A DNA stretch of 6,785 nt from an uncultured Lachnospiraceae bacterium (GTDB lineage Bacteria; Bacillota_A; Clostridia; Lachnospirales; Lachnospiraceae), in contig CAJUMT010000130.1 of the NCBI GenBank assembly GCA_910587495.1, forward strand, positions 3,115 to 9,899, read 5' to 3'. The notes under the pieces are model-generated. The model was not told the DNA's origin. It saw only the letters and a program-made list of their open reading frames with translations, and searched no databases. The position numbers were made by a program, and so were the translations under genes. Within the stretch, counting starts at the first letter, position 1. Every line of letters starts with the position of its first letter. This document shows, in pieces, positions 6,482-6,785 of the stretch.

Positions 6482-6785
6482 ATGAAACCGGTGATCATAT
6501 TTGCGGGAACGATAGAGGGAAGGACTCTGTCTGAATATCTGTCCGGACAAAAGGTTCGGGTAACGGCGTGCGTAGCGACGCAGTACGGCGAGACGCTGCT
6601 TGAAGAAAGTGAGTATTTAAAAGTCCGCGCAGGCCGTATGAACCGGGAAGAAATGGCGGATTTTATTATAAAAGAGTCTGCCGTGCTGGTAGTGGACGCG
6701 ACCCATCCATATGCGGTGGAAGTATCAGAAAATGTGTGGGGAGCCTGCTGCGACAGCGGCGCGGAATACATTCGTCTGCTCCGTG
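6482..6785 (+). CDS. cbiJ: Cobalt-precorrin-6A reductase CbiJ/CobK, 3'-truncated by the window edge
   Basis: Pyridine-nucleotide-dependent reduction of the C18-C19 double bond of cobalt-precorrin-6A to 6B, directly after the CbiD step. Only the first 101 codons are in the window, of about 250 expected for the family. The frame starts MKPVIIFAGTIEGRTLSEYL, which fits the family's N-terminal nucleotide-binding motif (usually GGT-EGR). It continues through LKVRAGRMNREEMADFI to VLVVDATHPYAVEVSENV, matching the conserved DATHPFA--VS-N block, and ends with AEYIRLLR at the edge, like the family's Y-R-ER segment. ATG 6482 follows the cbiG stop by 4 bases and has GGAGGA 8 bases upstream. Whether it is a stand-alone CbiJ or fused to another cobalamin domain cannot be seen. 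It is recognised here from its translated codons and operon position. Confidence 0.92.
   Translation, partial: MKPVIIFAGTIEGRTLSEYLSGQKVRVTACVATQYGETLLEESEYLKVRAGRMNREEMADFIIKESAVLVVDATHPYAVEVSENVWGACCDSGAEYIRLLR

Noticed and set aside
6373..6771. 132-codon open frame on the minus strand opposite the cbiG end and cbiJ start
   Set aside because: It is antisense to two clearly recognised genes and their junction, and its translation shows no family motif I recognise.
1..6785. Undescribed system, mobile element, CRISPR or RNA gene
   Set aside because: Nearly all bases are accounted for by seven known cobalamin genes with intact family motifs; no transposase, regularly spaced repeats, tRNA-like or rRNA-like sequence was seen.

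Overview
The window is a continuous stretch of an anaerobic (cobalt-early) cobalamin biosynthesis operon. Seven genes lie head to tail on the + strand, and the first and last are cut by the window edges. Strong purine-rich ribosome binding sites, two probable TTG starts, moderate base composition and the protein sequences suggest a Clostridia-class Firmicute, probably Lachnospiraceae-like. The taxon is an inference from style and resemblance, not something the sequence proves.

Layout: cobD (1-1000, 5' end missing, L-threonine-O-3-phosphate decarboxylase); cobQ/cbiP (1017-2513, cobyric acid synthase); cbiC (2513-3142, cobalt-precorrin-8 methylmutase); a 45-base gap with a small palindrome; cobT (3188-4249, nicotinate-nucleotide:dimethylbenzimidazole phosphoribosyltransferase); cbiD (4256-5431, cobalt-precorrin-5B C1-methyltransferase); cbiG (5428-6477, cobalt-precorrin-5A hydrolase); cbiJ/cobK (6482 to the right edge, 3' end missing, cobalt-precorrin-6A reductase). 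Junctions are tight: 16-base gap, 1-base overlap, 45-base gap, 6-base gap, 4-base overlap, 4-base gap. A single polycistronic transcript that begins left of the window and continues to the right is therefore likely.

How the genes work together: cbiG, cbiD and cbiJ sit next to each other and encode three successive steps of corrin ring formation (5A to 5B to 6A to 6B). CbiC makes the last ring rearrangement to cobyrinate. CobQ amidates the adenosylated a,c-diamide to adenosylcobyric acid. CobD makes the aminopropanol phosphate arm, and CobT activates the lower-ligand base. The steps between (CbiE/CbiT, CbiA, adenosyltransferase, CbiB, CobU, CobS) and the early steps (CbiK/X, CbiL, CbiF, CbiH) are not in the window and presumably lie nearby or elsewhere.

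No RNA gene, mobile element, CRISPR array, riboswitch, promoter or convincing terminator is visible, and there is no gene-free stretch longer than 45 bases. I found no evidence of an undescribed system. The observations worth a second look are start-codon choices, the one real intergenic gap, a few short inverted repeats, and what lies past the two edges.
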